Assembly (NCBI RefSeq): GCF_014138605.1
Contig: NZ_JACJHX010000002.1
Location: 163,899 to 227,898, forward strand
DNA length: 64,000 bases
Reading direction: 5' to 3'
From: Peribacillus huizhouensis
Lineage (GTDB): Bacteria; Bacillota; Bacilli; Bacillales; DSM-1321
Below, piece by piece: positions 46,390-56,256 of this stretch. The notes under the pieces were generated by a model. That model saw only the letters and a program-made list of their open reading frames with translations. It did not search any database and was not told where the DNA came from. Numbering within the stretch: the first letter of the stretch is position 1; each line of letters opens with the position of its first letter. Both the position numbers and the translations under genes were made by a program.

Positions 46390-47394
46390 TTAGTTGTATT
46401 TAATGCGTGGATCGATCGCAACATATAGAAGGTCCACAATCAGATTAATCAATATGAAGATGGTTGCAATGATGAGAATACCAGACTGAATCACTGGATA
46501 ATCGCGAAATCCGATCGCTTCATAAATATAACGGCCAATTCCAGGCCAACCAAATATCGTTTCCGTTAAGATCGCTCCACCAAGTAATAGTCCGACTTGA
46601 AGGCCGATTACAGTTAGTACTGGGATTACCGCATTTTTTAATGAATGCTTGTACACGACAAAAAACATTCTCATCCCTTTTGCACGTGCTGTTCTAATAT
46701 AGTCGGAACGCATGACTTCTAGCATACTGGAACGAGTAATCCGGGCAATAATCGCCATCGGAATCGTTGCAAGGGCTAAACTCGGTAAGATTAAATGGCG
46801 GATGACTTCACCGAATTGATCGAATCTACCAGCGATCAATGTATCGATTAAATAGAGATTCGTCACCACTTCAACTGGATCTCGAACATTCTCACGTCCT
46901 GTTGAAGGAAGCCAACCTAATTCTAAAGAAAAAGCCCATTGCTCCATTAAACCGAGCCAGAAAACCGGAATCGAAATCCCAATTAACGCCAGAATCATCG
47001 CGACATAATCAAACCATGAATTTTGAAACCACGCACTAATAATTCCTGCATTGACGCCAATAAAAATCGCAATAAACATTGCGACCAATGATAATTCCAA
47101 TGTAGCTGCAAGATATGGCCAAATTTCATCCTTAATTGGCGCTGAGCTTCGTAATGACTCCCCTAAATCTCCTGACAGGAGCCCTTTTACATAGTGAAAA
47201 AATTGCACATACCATGGATCATTTAAGCCAAGCTTTTCAGTTAATTGTGCCACCGCTTCTTTTGTTGCTTGCTGTCCTAAGATCACTTGGGCTGGATCAC
47301 CCGGGATGGCTCGAATGATGAAAAACACAACAAATGTCATACCAAATAGGACGGGTATAAGCATCAATAGACGGCGAATTGTGTAGGTTAACAC
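46390..47394 (-). CDS. Peptide ABC transporter permease (DppB/OppB type)
   Basis: A 334-aa permease with six TM helices. The opening TYTIRRLLMLIPVLFGMTFV and the loop YIRTARAKGMRMFFVVYKHS are hallmarks of the B-type subunit. It starts at GTG with GGGGAGGGG upstream. It lies between the ATPase genes and the C-type permease. Confidence 0.94.
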   Translation of the reverse strand: MLTYTIRRLLMLIPVLFGMTFVVFFIIRAIPGDPAQVILGQQATKEAVAQLTEKLGLNDPWYVQFFHYVKGLLSGDLGESLRSSAPIKDEIWPYLAATLELSLVAMFIAIFIGVNAGIISAWFQNSWFDYVAMILALIGISIPVFWLGLMEQWAFSLELGWLPSTGRENVRDPVEVVTNLYLIDTLIAGRFDQFGEVIRHLILPSLALATIPMAIIARITRSSMLEVMRSDYIRTARAKGMRMFFVVYKHSLKNAVIPVLTVIGLQVGLLLGGAILTETIFGWPGIGRYIYEAIGFRDYPVIQSGILIIATIFILINLIVDLLYVAIDPRIKYN

Positions 47395-47436
47395 AAAAAC
47401 CCCTCCCCTTTCATTTCTACATATCTAAGTGCTTTC

Positions 47437-48381
47437 TTACTTCAATCGACAAGCCACAAAATGGCCTGGCGCAACTTCAATTAAATCATCACGTTCTGAG
47501 TCAATATTCATCCAAGAATCATCGATGACATATTTACTTGGCAGTGTGCCAAATTGAATCGCAGCTTGTTCATCGGCTTGATAATATTCCGGATCTGGAA
47601 TAGGTACCGCAGCTAACAATTGCTGGGTGTATGGATGAAGTGGATTTTGATAAATTTTTTCAGCGTCAGCTAACTCCACCATCCGTCCTTTATACATAAC
47701 CCCGACTCGATCACTAATATGACGGACAACGCCAAGATCGTGGGCGATAAAGATATACGTTAATTGAAACTCCTTCTGCAAGTCTTTCAATAGATTGAGA
47801 ACTTGCGATTGAATCGACACATCCAACGCTGAAACGGGTTCATCAGCAATAATCAATTTCGGATTGGTCATTAACGCCCTGGCTATGCCAATTCGTTGCC
47901 GCTGCCCACCACTAAATTGATGAGGATAACGTCTTGCGTGATAACTTGTTAATCCTACTACCTCTAACATATCGCTGACCTTTTTCTTTCGTTCAGCCTC
48001 ATTGCCAATTCCATGAACAATCAGCGGTTCCTCTAATATTTTCTCCACTGTATGTCGCGGATTAAGAGAAGCATATGGATCTTGAAAAATCATTTGAATA
48101 TGACGCCTTACTTTTCTCATTTCTTTTTTCGGGAGCGCCCGAAGATCTCGATTATCAAAGAGAATTGTTCCTTCTGTTGGTTCAATTAACCGAAGCAACA
48201 TCCTGCCTGTTGTCGACTTGCCACAGCCACTTTCGCCAACGATCCCTAATGTTTCTCCTTCATTCACATGAAAAGAAACACCATCAACAGCCTTCATATC
48301 ACCGATTTTCTTACCTAAAATCCCGCCCGTAATCGGAAAGTATTTTTTGACATTTTCCACCTGTAAGATCGGCTTCGTCAT
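47437..48381 (-). CDS. Peptide ABC transporter ATPase (DppF/OppF type)
   Basis: A 314-aa ATPase with Walker [10 protein letters not shown], signature [15 protein letters not shown], Walker [13 protein letters not shown] and the OppF-type C-terminal segment ([19 protein letters not shown]). The ATG overlaps the end of the D-type ATPase by four bases. Confidence 0.94.
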   Translation of the reverse strand: MTKPILQVENVKKYFPITGGILGKKIGDMKAVDGVSFHVNEGETLGIVGESGCGKSTTGRMLLRLIEPTEGTILFDNRDLRALPKKEMRKVRRHIQMIFQDPYASLNPRHTVEKILEEPLIVHGIGNEAERKKKVSDMLEVVGLTSYHARRYPHQFSGGQRQRIGIARALMTNPKLIIADEPVSALDVSIQSQVLNLLKDLQKEFQLTYIFIAHDLGVVRHISDRVGVMYKGRMVELADAEKIYQNPLHPYTQQLLAAVPIPDPEYYQADEQAAIQFGTLPSKYVIDDSWMNIDSERDDLIEVAPGHFVACRLK

Positions 48382-49370
48382 TTGGAAACACCCCCTTGTT
48401 GTTCATAAAGAAAGCATCTTACTTTTTGCCCTTCTCCGGTTTGATACAGTTCAGGTGTTTCCGTAAAACAGCGATCAAACGCATGTTCACATCGTGCAGC
48501 AAAACGGCAACCTTCTTTAATACTTCCTGGCTTTGGAACATTTCCAGGAATCGAATACAGCCGATCGACTTTTTTTCGCATATCAGGCACAGATTTAATT
48601 AAGCCCACAGTGTAAGGATGCTTCGGGCTTTTGTAAATCGTCGCAATATCTCCTTCTTCAACGACCTTTCCTGCATACATGACAACAACGCGCTGACAAA
48701 CTTCAGCTACTACGCCAAGGTCATGGGTGATCATCATAATCGCTGTTTGATAGTCATGATTTAACTTTTTCATAAGCTTAAGAATCTGTGCTTGGATGGT
48801 GACATCTAGAGCAGTAGTCGGCTCATCAGCGATTAGCAATTGCGGGTTACAGACCATAGCCATCGCAATCATAACTCGTTGACGCATGCCGCCAGATAAC
48901 TGGTGAGGGTATTCATTTAGCAATTCTTCCGCGCGAGGTAAGCCAACCATTTGCAAAATTTCAATCGCTCGTTCCTTCACTTGCTGCTTGTTCCACTTGT
49001 TATGTAAGCGAATCGTTTCCATAATCTGATTCCCAATTGTAAACAACGGGTTTAAAGACGTCATCGGTTCCTGGAAAATCATCGTAATATCATTGCCCCG
49101 AATTTGCCGCATCCGTTTTTCCGATGCCTTCGTCAAATCCTCGCCTTTATACAAAATTTCTCCACCAACAATTTTGCCAGGAGGACTTGGGACTAAACCC
49201 ATAATCGATAACGAAGTCACCGATTTCCCGCAGCCCGATTCCCCAACAACCCCAAGAATTTCTCCTTTATTAATATAAAAGTCAATGTCATCCACTGCCG
49301 CCACTTCTCCATCATCCGTAAAAAAAGAAGTACGCAGATTTTTTACTTCTAAAACAGATTCACCGCTCAT
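48378..49370 (-). CDS. Peptide ABC transporter ATPase (DppD/OppD type)
   Basis: A 330-aa ATPase: Walker [10 protein letters not shown], signature [15 protein letters not shown] and Walker [13 protein letters not shown]. The C-terminal cysteine pattern ([14 protein letters not shown]) can carry an Fe-S cluster in this subfamily. The ATG at 49370 has AAGGAG seven bases upstream; an in-frame start 11 codons earlier has none. It is the first gene of the five-gene operon. Confidence 0.93.
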   Translation of the reverse strand: MSGESVLEVKNLRTSFFTDDGEVAAVDDIDFYINKGEILGVVGESGCGKSVTSLSIMGLVPSPPGKIVGGEILYKGEDLTKASEKRMRQIRGNDITMIFQEPMTSLNPLFTIGNQIMETIRLHNKWNKQQVKERAIEILQMVGLPRAEELLNEYPHQLSGGMRQRVMIAMAMVCNPQLLIADEPTTALDVTIQAQILKLMKKLNHDYQTAIMMITHDLGVVAEVCQRVVVMYAGKVVEEGDIATIYKSPKHPYTVGLIKSVPDMRKKVDRLYSIPGNVPKPGSIKEGCRFAARCEHAFDRCFTETPELYQTGEGQKVRCFLYEQQGGVSK

Positions 49371-49552
49371 ATGAAAGCTCCTTCCCATAACAATTCCCGA
49401 CATTCCCCTTGCATTTCAATACCAAATTTCGTATTTAAATACAATCAATCCCGATAATTGTATACATAAAAAAGTCCAATTTTATCGAAAAACTTATTAT
49501 TCTCAAACTTAAAGAACTTATAATCTATTTATTAATATTCTTTTGATATAAT

Positions 49553-49569
49553 AATATTTTTAGAATATT
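49553..49569. promoter_or_regulatory. Weak CodY-box-like sequence
   Basis: AATATTCTAAAAATATT on the minus strand differs at three positions from the 15-base CodY consensus AATTTTCWGAAAATT. CodY control of peptide transporters is well established in Bacilli, but in AT-rich DNA this match could be chance. Confidence 0.25.
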
Positions 49570-49609
49570 TTTTGTTTTCATGTAGTATACCGCAAAAATC
49601 TACATTATT

Positions 49610-49655
49610 CTACAGTATTTTCACACACTTTAAGAGGATATTAAGCATCCGCAAC
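49610..49655 (+). repeat. Direct repeat CTACAGTATTTTCA...GCATCCGCAAC, copy 1
   Basis: A sequence of about 46 bp shared, with small changes, with 50122-50166: CTACAGTATTTTCA, then a TTTAA..GAGG core, then TTAAGCATCCGCAAC. It lies upstream of the peptide transporter operon. Confidence 0.55.
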
Positions 49656-49680
49656 CTGTTGGAGACATGGATTACGCGGG

Positions 49681-49694
49681 TGAAAGCGCTTTTA
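49681..49694 (+). promoter_or_regulatory. Candidate cre (CcpA) site
   Basis: TGAAAGCGCTTTTA matches the cre consensus TGAAAGCGCTTTCA at 12 of 14 positions. It lies 310 bases upstream of the peptide transporter operon and just before a terminator, so its target is unclear. Confidence 0.4.
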
Positions 49695-49707
49695 TTTAAG
49701 GCGTAAA

Positions 49708-49745
49708 AAAACAGAGAGTCTATTTGAATTGACTCTCTGTTTTTG
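49708..49745. terminator. Bidirectional terminator hairpin
   Basis: The arms ACAGAGAGTC and GACTCTCTGT around a ten-base loop are flanked by an A-run on the left and a T-run on the right. No gene ends immediately beside it. The surrounding 49746-50121 shows no gene. Confidence 0.65.
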
Positions 49746-50121
49746 CTTAATCTGTAAAACTGTTGAAGAAATCAACGAATAAGATAACAAGTCTGATTTT
49801 CTCTCGTTAAATACTGTATGAGAAGCTTGATTTCAGCAAGATAATACTAAAATACATAATAGTGGCATATTCAAAATAGTTTTGACAAATATCGAGTGGT
49901 GACAAGCCAAAAAACTAGTAGATAGATAGCTTTGTTTCGTGCATCTTCCTAGCTTCTCCATCATAAAGCCGATAATTAGATTTGTGTGACGAAGCCAATC
50001 TTGTTCACCGAGGAGTCGACGTTAAACTCAACAAGCACTATCTAGCATTCAATAAAAATTTACAGTTTGCAAAGTAGGCACATTATTCTAATCGAAAAAA
50101 CTATACTTTTTCATCCGAACT

Positions 50122-50166
50122 CTACAGTATTTTCAAACTTTTAAAACGAGGTTAAGCATCCGCAAC
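50122..50166 (+). repeat. Direct repeat CTACAGTATTTTCA...GCATCCGCAAC, copy 2
   Basis: Second copy of the element at 49610-49655, in the same orientation 512 bases away. Confidence 0.55.
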
Positions 50167-50245
50167 AAATTCGAGGAATTCTATTTAGTTCCAGGTTTTA
50201 GACAGACTTAGAACCAGATCCATTATTTCATACCCTATTATAGTC

Positions 50246-50284
50246 ATAAAGCCTGAACCCTTTTATGTTAGGTTCAGGCTTTAT
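50246..50284 (-). terminator. Terminator of the 1528-aa secreted protein gene
   Basis: The arms ATAAAGCCTGAACC and GGTTCAGGCTTTAT are a perfect 14-bp stem with an 11-base loop, 15 bases after the stop codon. Confidence 0.75.
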
Positions 50285-50299
50285 TAAGGACTATTCTTA

Positions 50300-53200
50300 T
50301 TACTTACCGCTGAATTTCTCTTTTTCTACCTCATGTTTAGGATTACCTTTTCTAAATGACCAGATGTCAGAAACTGTTCTACCGGTGTAAATATCTTCAG
50401 CAACAGCATACCAGGAATACGTATGATTTGCCGGTAGCCCTTTCCAATCTACTTGTGCAGTTTTGCCGCTTTTCACATTTTCTACTTTGCCTATATCAGA
50501 ATTGGTATAAACGTTGACTTCAAAACTGTCAGTCGCGACTCTTTTCTCTTGTAGTTGAAGATCCAGGTTGATGACAAACTCATCTTTTCCTGCGTATTTG
50601 TCTGTGTCATAGTAATTGTAATCATTCAGATAAGGAGAATATGTGTTTACGAGAATTCTGTTTTGGTCGGTATCGAAGTGAAGCAGGCGCATGTAGCCTT
50701 GTCCACCTTCTGGACCAGCTTGATAATCGGCAAGCATTTGGTAGACTTGACGATCCGGTGTTCCGTCCCCATCATCATCGATTGAATCAACCAGCGTTTG
50801 AGCTTCATGGTAATGGCCACTTAATACAGCGATGACGTTTGTGTTGGGCACTACCACTTGGTTATAGATTTTTTCTCCAAGCGGGTGTCTTGTTCCAGTT
50901 GACAATAAATACTCGTGGAAGCTTAGAATTGCTTTTCGGTCCGGGTAAGCCGCTAAAACTTCGTTTAACCAAGCGATTGATTCGTCATCGACTCCCCAGC
51001 CCATGTACGTGATGATATAGTCATTACCATTAGCTGAAATTAAATCATAGTGACCACGATTATTTTTGTAAGATTCGCCGTAGTATGGTTTGTCTTTAAA
51101 ACGATCTGCACCAAAGTATTGAGAGTAATTTGTATAATCACCTGTTTTGTGATCTACGTCATGGTTTCCTGCTAGAACTCCATATGGTACTTTTGCATCG
51201 TCTAGGACTTTCATAAACTGATCTGCATTGTTCCATTGGTATTGCTTATCTGATTCATCTACTAAATCTCCGGTGTGGATGACATATTTAATTTTTAATG
51301 CTTCTTGCATTTCCGCAATCCACTGTGTTTGTCTTTCATAAATATGCGGATAGCTCTCGGAATAATATTGTGTATCGGACATCCAAACGAATGTATAGTC
51401 ATAATCGTTTGGAGAAGCCGGAATTTCATCTTGTATCATTACGTTGATTTTACTGTTCTTTACATACTCGTTTACAGGAACGGTTTGCTTTAACGAAAAA
51501 TCACTTTCTCCTGCAATTTTATAATCGATTGCCATCCAGTTATTTTTCGTATGATTCCATGCATACATCGTTACTTTTCTACCTATTAGTGAATGACCTT
51601 CCCACGATAATTCAACAACATCATCCTCATCAACTGATCTGTCCAGTGTTACATCAAAACGGTGGTACGGGAATTGCGTAGTTGAATCTGTCATCAAATA
51701 TTCATCATCTGAAGCTGTTACTTTTGAGATGTCTTCATCGGTAAAGGATGTTTCACCTTCTGGAACTGCCATTTGTGGTGGCTCTACATCGGCTGCATGT
51801 TTAAAAGCTTTTACATAATCTTTATTTGCTGCATTATATGTGAAGCCTTTGTAAAAACTCACGTTCATATCATCGTTCGTAGGATCAGTCACTTTTACTT
51901 TCAAAGTTGGAGATCCTTTTACACCTGGATCACCATCGTTCGGTGATAGGAGCTCTGGTTTAGACGGTAATTCGTCGACTACAGAGAATCGGATTGAAAG
52001 TTCTGTTTTGTTTCCTACTTTGTCAATTGCAGTAATCAGTAGCTCATGGTTGCCTGGTGCTAATTGTGATGAGGAAGTTTTATACGGAACTGTTATTGGC
52101 TCGTTGTCCAGCTTAACTTCCGCTTTATCTATACCAGCTATCTCATCGGTAATAGATGGATCGATAATAAATTCGCCTTTATATTCCTTATTCTTCTCAA
52201 TTGAAGGAGCAATAACAGGAGCAGTATTGTCTACTTTTACGGTAGCCGTCCGCTCGCCATTCACTGGATCGCTTACTTTAATCGTATGAGCACCATCCGA
52301 TACTGTAGTTGTATTCCACTTATATGCCTTTGATGGAGCTTTTTCTACTGGTAGAGAAAATGTGAAATTAACTGCTGGATTATCATCTTTCATTGCAATC
52401 ACCTTATCAGGATCTGTATAAACAGGATCATTTATTAATGTCCCGTCAGTAAGAACTAATCTCACGTTTCGTAAACTATAATCATCCCTGTTCTCTCCTG
52501 CATTCGAAGGGAATGGTGAAGCTTTATCACCAGAACGGATTGTAAAGGTGTTTTCGCCAATTTTTATTTTCTCCGGTTGTATCGGAATTGTGATTGTTTG
52601 CCAATCAATAATTCCGTCATCAAAAATGCGTAATACCTCATCCCCCATAGTCACTCCGTTTTGGAAGAAAGTATTTACATTACTTACTTCAAATGCAAGA
52701 TAACTTTCATCTTCAAGAGCATAATAAGTCTGTTCCTTTAACTCAGACTCATCAATAAATAGCTTCACATTTTCCTGTGTTGCATCACTCGAAGAACCTT
52801 TAATAATTTCTTCTCCTGAAAGAAAATCTCCATTTTTTACATTGAGTCTTAACTTGTCAGGATTTTTATCGCTTGTAATCTTCACTTTGTATGTATTACT
52901 TTTTACTTCATTCGCTCCGTCAGAAACAATGAAATAATACTCAATGTTTTCTTTCCCAATTAAATCAGGCGAGTAAATTGTATAGTGATACAGTAAATCA
53001 TTATAATCCTGCTGTAACAATGCCCTTTTATATTCTGTTTGCTCATTGTTTTTATAATACAGGGCAACCGTTTTTACTTTTACATTATCCGTGGCATCAG
53101 CCTTAATCTTTAAATCTTCTAATTGTTTTATTTCAGTTTTACCCGTCAAATCTTCCACTGTAGGAGATACACTATCATCCTGTACTTCAACTGTTTTTGC

Positions 53201-54886
53201 AGGGACTTGACCTGATTGGACTTTCCCAGGTGTAGCAGCATTTTTTCCTGCACTTATTTTGATCATCTTGTTTGACCCATCTACTGGATATCTGTATGTA
53301 ATCCCTTTATCAGGATATGTGTCATCAATACCAGTTACTTCATTGTAATATGCAACCGAGCTTTCAAATCCTGTGTTGGTCGCTACGACAAGTCCTCGGA
53401 CAGAACCGTTAGCCATTCCAGCGCTGTAGATTCTGACAATATCTTCAGTTTCTACTAGATTTGAATTGTAATTTGCATTAAAATCAGCTACCGTTTTCTT
53501 CTCATTTTGTTCATTAATAATCCAGAATACAAGAGTTTCTTTTGATTTAATCACAACATTATCGGGTACAGATTCCCAAATAACATCACTATTCGGGTCT
53601 TCACCATAACGGTATTGCATCTTATAATCTTTAAAATTTATATCTTTGTTCGTATTATTGTAGATTTCAATAAACTCATAGCCGTCAGCCCCTCCGACAT
53701 TTGCTGAATCAGGAACTACTTCTGTAACGAGGAAGTCAGGCAATTTATTGTAATCTACTACTGGTTTTGCGACTGCAATATTATATTCTGACGTTTTAGT
53801 GATATTTTTTCCATCTGCTGCTTCAATATAATAAATCAAATCAGATTCAACTGTTTCAGCAGGAATTTCCACTGAAAATTTAGAAGAATCTTCAGGGGTA
53901 GCAGTCATCGATATTGATGTAAATTGCTCATCCCCTTCTTTTTTGAAATGAAGGGTGGCATAAGGTACAGCTTTATCATCTGTAACAGCCGCTTCGATCC
54001 TAATAGGTGTGTATGCTTCACTATTTTTCACTGCAGAATGCTGAATGTCAGGTGCCACTGTGTCTTCTATTATTTCAGGTAATATAACCGCTGTTGCAGG
54101 AACTTGCACAGGTACAATTGCTCCTGGCGTCGGATTTGCAAGCGTTTGGAATTTTTCCATTTCCGTTCCTGTTTTTGGATAGTTGAATTGAACAACTTTC
54201 CCAGTATTATCGGTCTCCCCAGGAAGATAACCTGCAGAGATGATTTCTTTCCCTGTTTGATCTTTAATAACAAGTGCACGATTCCCCCCATTCGCAAAAC
54301 CAGGGAATACATCCTTGAATGGAATGACTTTGTCTTCAGTCAGGTTTATATTAAATTGTGCATTAAATTCAGCTAAAGTCTTTCCAGTATTATTGAACCA
54401 AAATACGAATGTCTCTTGTGGTTCAATGGTGATATTACTCGGAATTTGAAATGGTTTTTCCACACCTGTATCTAAATAACGGTAAATAAAAGAATAGTTA
54501 TTTAATAGTAACGGTTGATTCGTATTATTATAGAGCTCGAAAAACTCATAATTGTCCGTTCCTGCGGAATCTGGTGAAATCTCAGTTATCAGTAAATGTG
54601 GGAGACTATTGAAATCTTCTACTGTAGTAGTTTCTGGTGAAGGAGTAGTTTCGGTTACAGAATTACTCGAATCAGCTGATTCGTCCGTTCCTTCCAAAGT
54701 TGATTTTATAGATTCAGTGCTTGAATCAGTATGTATGGAACCTTCCCTGGTTGATACCTGTGGAATAGAAATTTTTTCTAGTTCTTCCGCATTGGTAATG
54801 ATTGGAGTAATTAAAATAAAGTTCGGTAATACTAGGCTAAAAACTAATATATACGACAAAGGCACCCTAAATCTCTTGTTTTTCAT
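50300..54886 (-). CDS. Giant secreted lamin-tail / calcineurin-like phosphoesterase protein
   Basis: A 1528-aa exported protein. The signal peptide (about 1-34) is followed by a Ser/Thr/Glu-rich linker. There are two lamin-tail-domain-like modules (HLLITEISPDSAGTDNYEFF near 95; FLVTEVVPDSANVGGADGYE near 385), each followed by Ig-like segments (TAPVIAPSIEKN region near 900). The C-terminal third is a metallophosphoesterase: FVWMSDTQ, IHTGDLVDE, LAGNHDVDH, ILSFHEY and LSGHYHE supply the dinuclear metal site. The layout resembles B. subtilis YvnB. The ending EVEKEKFSGK has no LPXTG signal. Extracellular phosphate or nucleotide scavenging is plausible. It stands alone with its own terminator. Confidence 0.88.
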   Translation of the reverse strand: MKNKRFRVPLSYILVFSLVLPNFILITPIITNAEELEKISIPQVSTREGSIHTDSSTESIKSTLEGTDESADSSNSVTETTPSPETTTVEDFNSLPHLLITEISPDSAGTDNYEFFELYNNTNQPLLLNNYSFIYRYLDTGVEKPFQIPSNITIEPQETFVFWFNNTGKTLAEFNAQFNINLTEDKVIPFKDVFPGFANGGNRALVIKDQTGKEIISAGYLPGETDNTGKVVQFNYPKTGTEMEKFQTLANPTPGAIVPVQVPATAVILPEIIEDTVAPDIQHSAVKNSEAYTPIRIEAAVTDDKAVPYATLHFKKEGDEQFTSISMTATPEDSSKFSVEIPAETVESDLIYYIEAADGKNITKTSEYNIAVAKPVVDYNKLPDFLVTEVVPDSANVGGADGYEFIEIYNNTNKDINFKDYKMQYRYGEDPNSDVIWESVPDNVVIKSKETLVFWIINEQNEKKTVADFNANYNSNLVETEDIVRIYSAGMANGSVRGLVVATNTGFESSVAYYNEVTGIDDTYPDKGITYRYPVDGSNKMIKISAGKNAATPGKVQSGQVPAKTVEVQDDSVSPTVEDLTGKTEIKQLEDLKIKADATDNVKVKTVALYYKNNEQTEYKRALLQQDYNDLLYHYTIYSPDLIGKENIEYYFIVSDGANEVKSNTYKVKITSDKNPDKLRLNVKNGDFLSGEEIIKGSSSDATQENVKLFIDESELKEQTYYALEDESYLAFEVSNVNTFFQNGVTMGDEVLRIFDDGIIDWQTITIPIQPEKIKIGENTFTIRSGDKASPFPSNAGENRDDYSLRNVRLVLTDGTLINDPVYTDPDKVIAMKDDNPAVNFTFSLPVEKAPSKAYKWNTTTVSDGAHTIKVSDPVNGERTATVKVDNTAPVIAPSIEKNKEYKGEFIIDPSITDEIAGIDKAEVKLDNEPITVPYKTSSSQLAPGNHELLITAIDKVGNKTELSIRFSVVDELPSKPELLSPNDGDPGVKGSPTLKVKVTDPTNDDMNVSFYKGFTYNAANKDYVKAFKHAADVEPPQMAVPEGETSFTDEDISKVTASDDEYLMTDSTTQFPYHRFDVTLDRSVDEDDVVELSWEGHSLIGRKVTMYAWNHTKNNWMAIDYKIAGESDFSLKQTVPVNEYVKNSKINVMIQDEIPASPNDYDYTFVWMSDTQYYSESYPHIYERQTQWIAEMQEALKIKYVIHTGDLVDESDKQYQWNNADQFMKVLDDAKVPYGVLAGNHDVDHKTGDYTNYSQYFGADRFKDKPYYGESYKNNRGHYDLISANGNDYIITYMGWGVDDESIAWLNEVLAAYPDRKAILSFHEYLLSTGTRHPLGEKIYNQVVVPNTNVIAVLSGHYHEAQTLVDSIDDDGDGTPDRQVYQMLADYQAGPEGGQGYMRLLHFDTDQNRILVNTYSPYLNDYNYYDTDKYAGKDEFVINLDLQLQEKRVATDSFEVNVYTNSDIGKVENVKSGKTAQVDWKGLPANHTYSWYAVAEDIYTGRTVSDIWSFRKGNPKHEVEKEKFSGK

Positions 54887-55175
54887 ACTTCCCCCTAAAA
54901 AAATGATCGATTTTTGTAAAATTATACAATCATTTCATTAAGGAATATTTAGGAAATTGTAAAGTTTCGGTGAACTTAAAGAAAAACATTTCGAGTGCCA
55001 GGCACCAATTTGATAAAATTCCAGGTGTGCATATTAACTAAGTGTTCCAAAAGAAAGTAAACAACCTTTATACCTAAAAAGTGAAACTTCAAAATCAGTG
55101 GGGTTTTACTACCCGTTAATGCGGGATAAATGTAGGACTAAAGGTTGCTTAACTCTCTCTTCCATTCGTTTAAGA
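54887..55175. other. Intergenic region with palindromic and dispersed repeats
   Basis: It contains GTGCCAGGCACC near 54996, a small palindrome, and copy 4 of the dispersed repeat (55075-55131: AAAAAGTGAAACTTCAAAAT ... CCCGTTAATGCGGGATAA). No gene is evident. Confidence 0.55.
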
Positions 55176-56180
55176 TTATTTTACTTTTTCTACCTTTACA
55201 GGACTCTTCGTTCTTAATGATTGATAACAAGCTTCAATGACACCTAAATTTTTGTTGCTTAGTTTACCTTTGTTAATCGGTTGTTGTTGTAGGATAGATG
55301 TTGAGAAATGCTCGACTTGTAAGAGGTATTGATCCCCAGACACATGTTCTTCTCTTGCTTCTCCGTTTTCGTCTGTTATGGAAATGATCCCTTCGCCATC
55401 TCTTAAATCTGGACGAAAAGCGAAAGGAACACGAATGGCGCCCTTTGTTCCAAAAATTTCATACTGATGGGTCATCGGCTCTTCAAAGCTGCAATGAAAT
55501 CCTGCGGTAATACCGTTGTCAAAGGTTAGTAGCCCAGAAGCCGTTAAGTCAACTCCTACATTTGCAGGAATATTACCAGATACATAGACTTCTTTTGGTT
55601 CTTGATCTAATAAAAAAAGGCTCGCATGAATACAATAGCAGCCAATATCAAAAATGCTACCGCCGCCTAATTCAGGATTGATCCGGATGTCACTCTTATT
55701 TAAATCAAGCTGGAATGTAAAGGCTGCTCTCATATGCTTTACATCTCCTATCTCTCCACTTGCAATGATTTCTTTGACACGTTGATGCTGCGGATGAAAT
55801 TGATACATAAAGGCTTCCATGAATAAAACGTTGTTCTCGGCACATGCATTTGTCATTTCTCTTAAATCCGCAGAATGGAGTGCTGCTGGTTTTTCACATA
55901 ATATATGTTTTCCCTTGTTTGCAGCTTCGATGACCCATTTTTTATGTAAAGAGTTTGGGAGTGGAACATATACAGCTTCAATATCTGGGTCCGCTAATAA
56001 TTCCATGTAGCTGTCATAGGCTTTTGGGATATTCAATGTTTCTGCTACTTGTTTTGACTTGTTACTTTCGCTGGCAATTGCATAGACCTCACTGTTTTCC
56101 GCTGCTTGTAACGCGGGAATAATTTGTTTTTGTGCAATATTCGCCGTACTTAATATTCCCCATTTAATCACTCGTTTCAA
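55176..56180 (-). CDS. Gfo/Idh/MocA-family oxidoreductase
   Basis: A 334-aa NAD(P)-dependent dehydrogenase. The N-terminal Rossmann segment is WGILSTANIAQKQIIPALQ; the catalytic lysine is in the HILCEKPAALH motif; GGGSIFDIGCYCIH provides the conserved Asp-x3-His pair. It is close in pattern to the D-xylose / dihydrodiol dehydrogenase subgroup. It is the last gene of the FucI-kinase cluster, 76 bases after the kinase. It probably oxidises or reduces a sugar or cyclitol. Substrate unknown. Confidence 0.85.
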   Translation of the reverse strand: MKRVIKWGILSTANIAQKQIIPALQAAENSEVYAIASESNKSKQVAETLNIPKAYDSYMELLADPDIEAVYVPLPNSLHKKWVIEAANKGKHILCEKPAALHSADLREMTNACAENNVLFMEAFMYQFHPQHQRVKEIIASGEIGDVKHMRAAFTFQLDLNKSDIRINPELGGGSIFDIGCYCIHASLFLLDQEPKEVYVSGNIPANVGVDLTASGLLTFDNGITAGFHCSFEEPMTHQYEIFGTKGAIRVPFAFRPDLRDGEGIISITDENGEAREEHVSGDQYLLQVEHFSTSILQQQPINKGKLSNKNLGVIEACYQSLRTKSPVKVEKVK

Positions 56181-56256
56181 TGAATAGCCCCTCCTTCGGT
56201 TTTGTGCCTAATAGACGGCCCATTGGTCGTTTATTGTACACAACGGGCACTGATTG

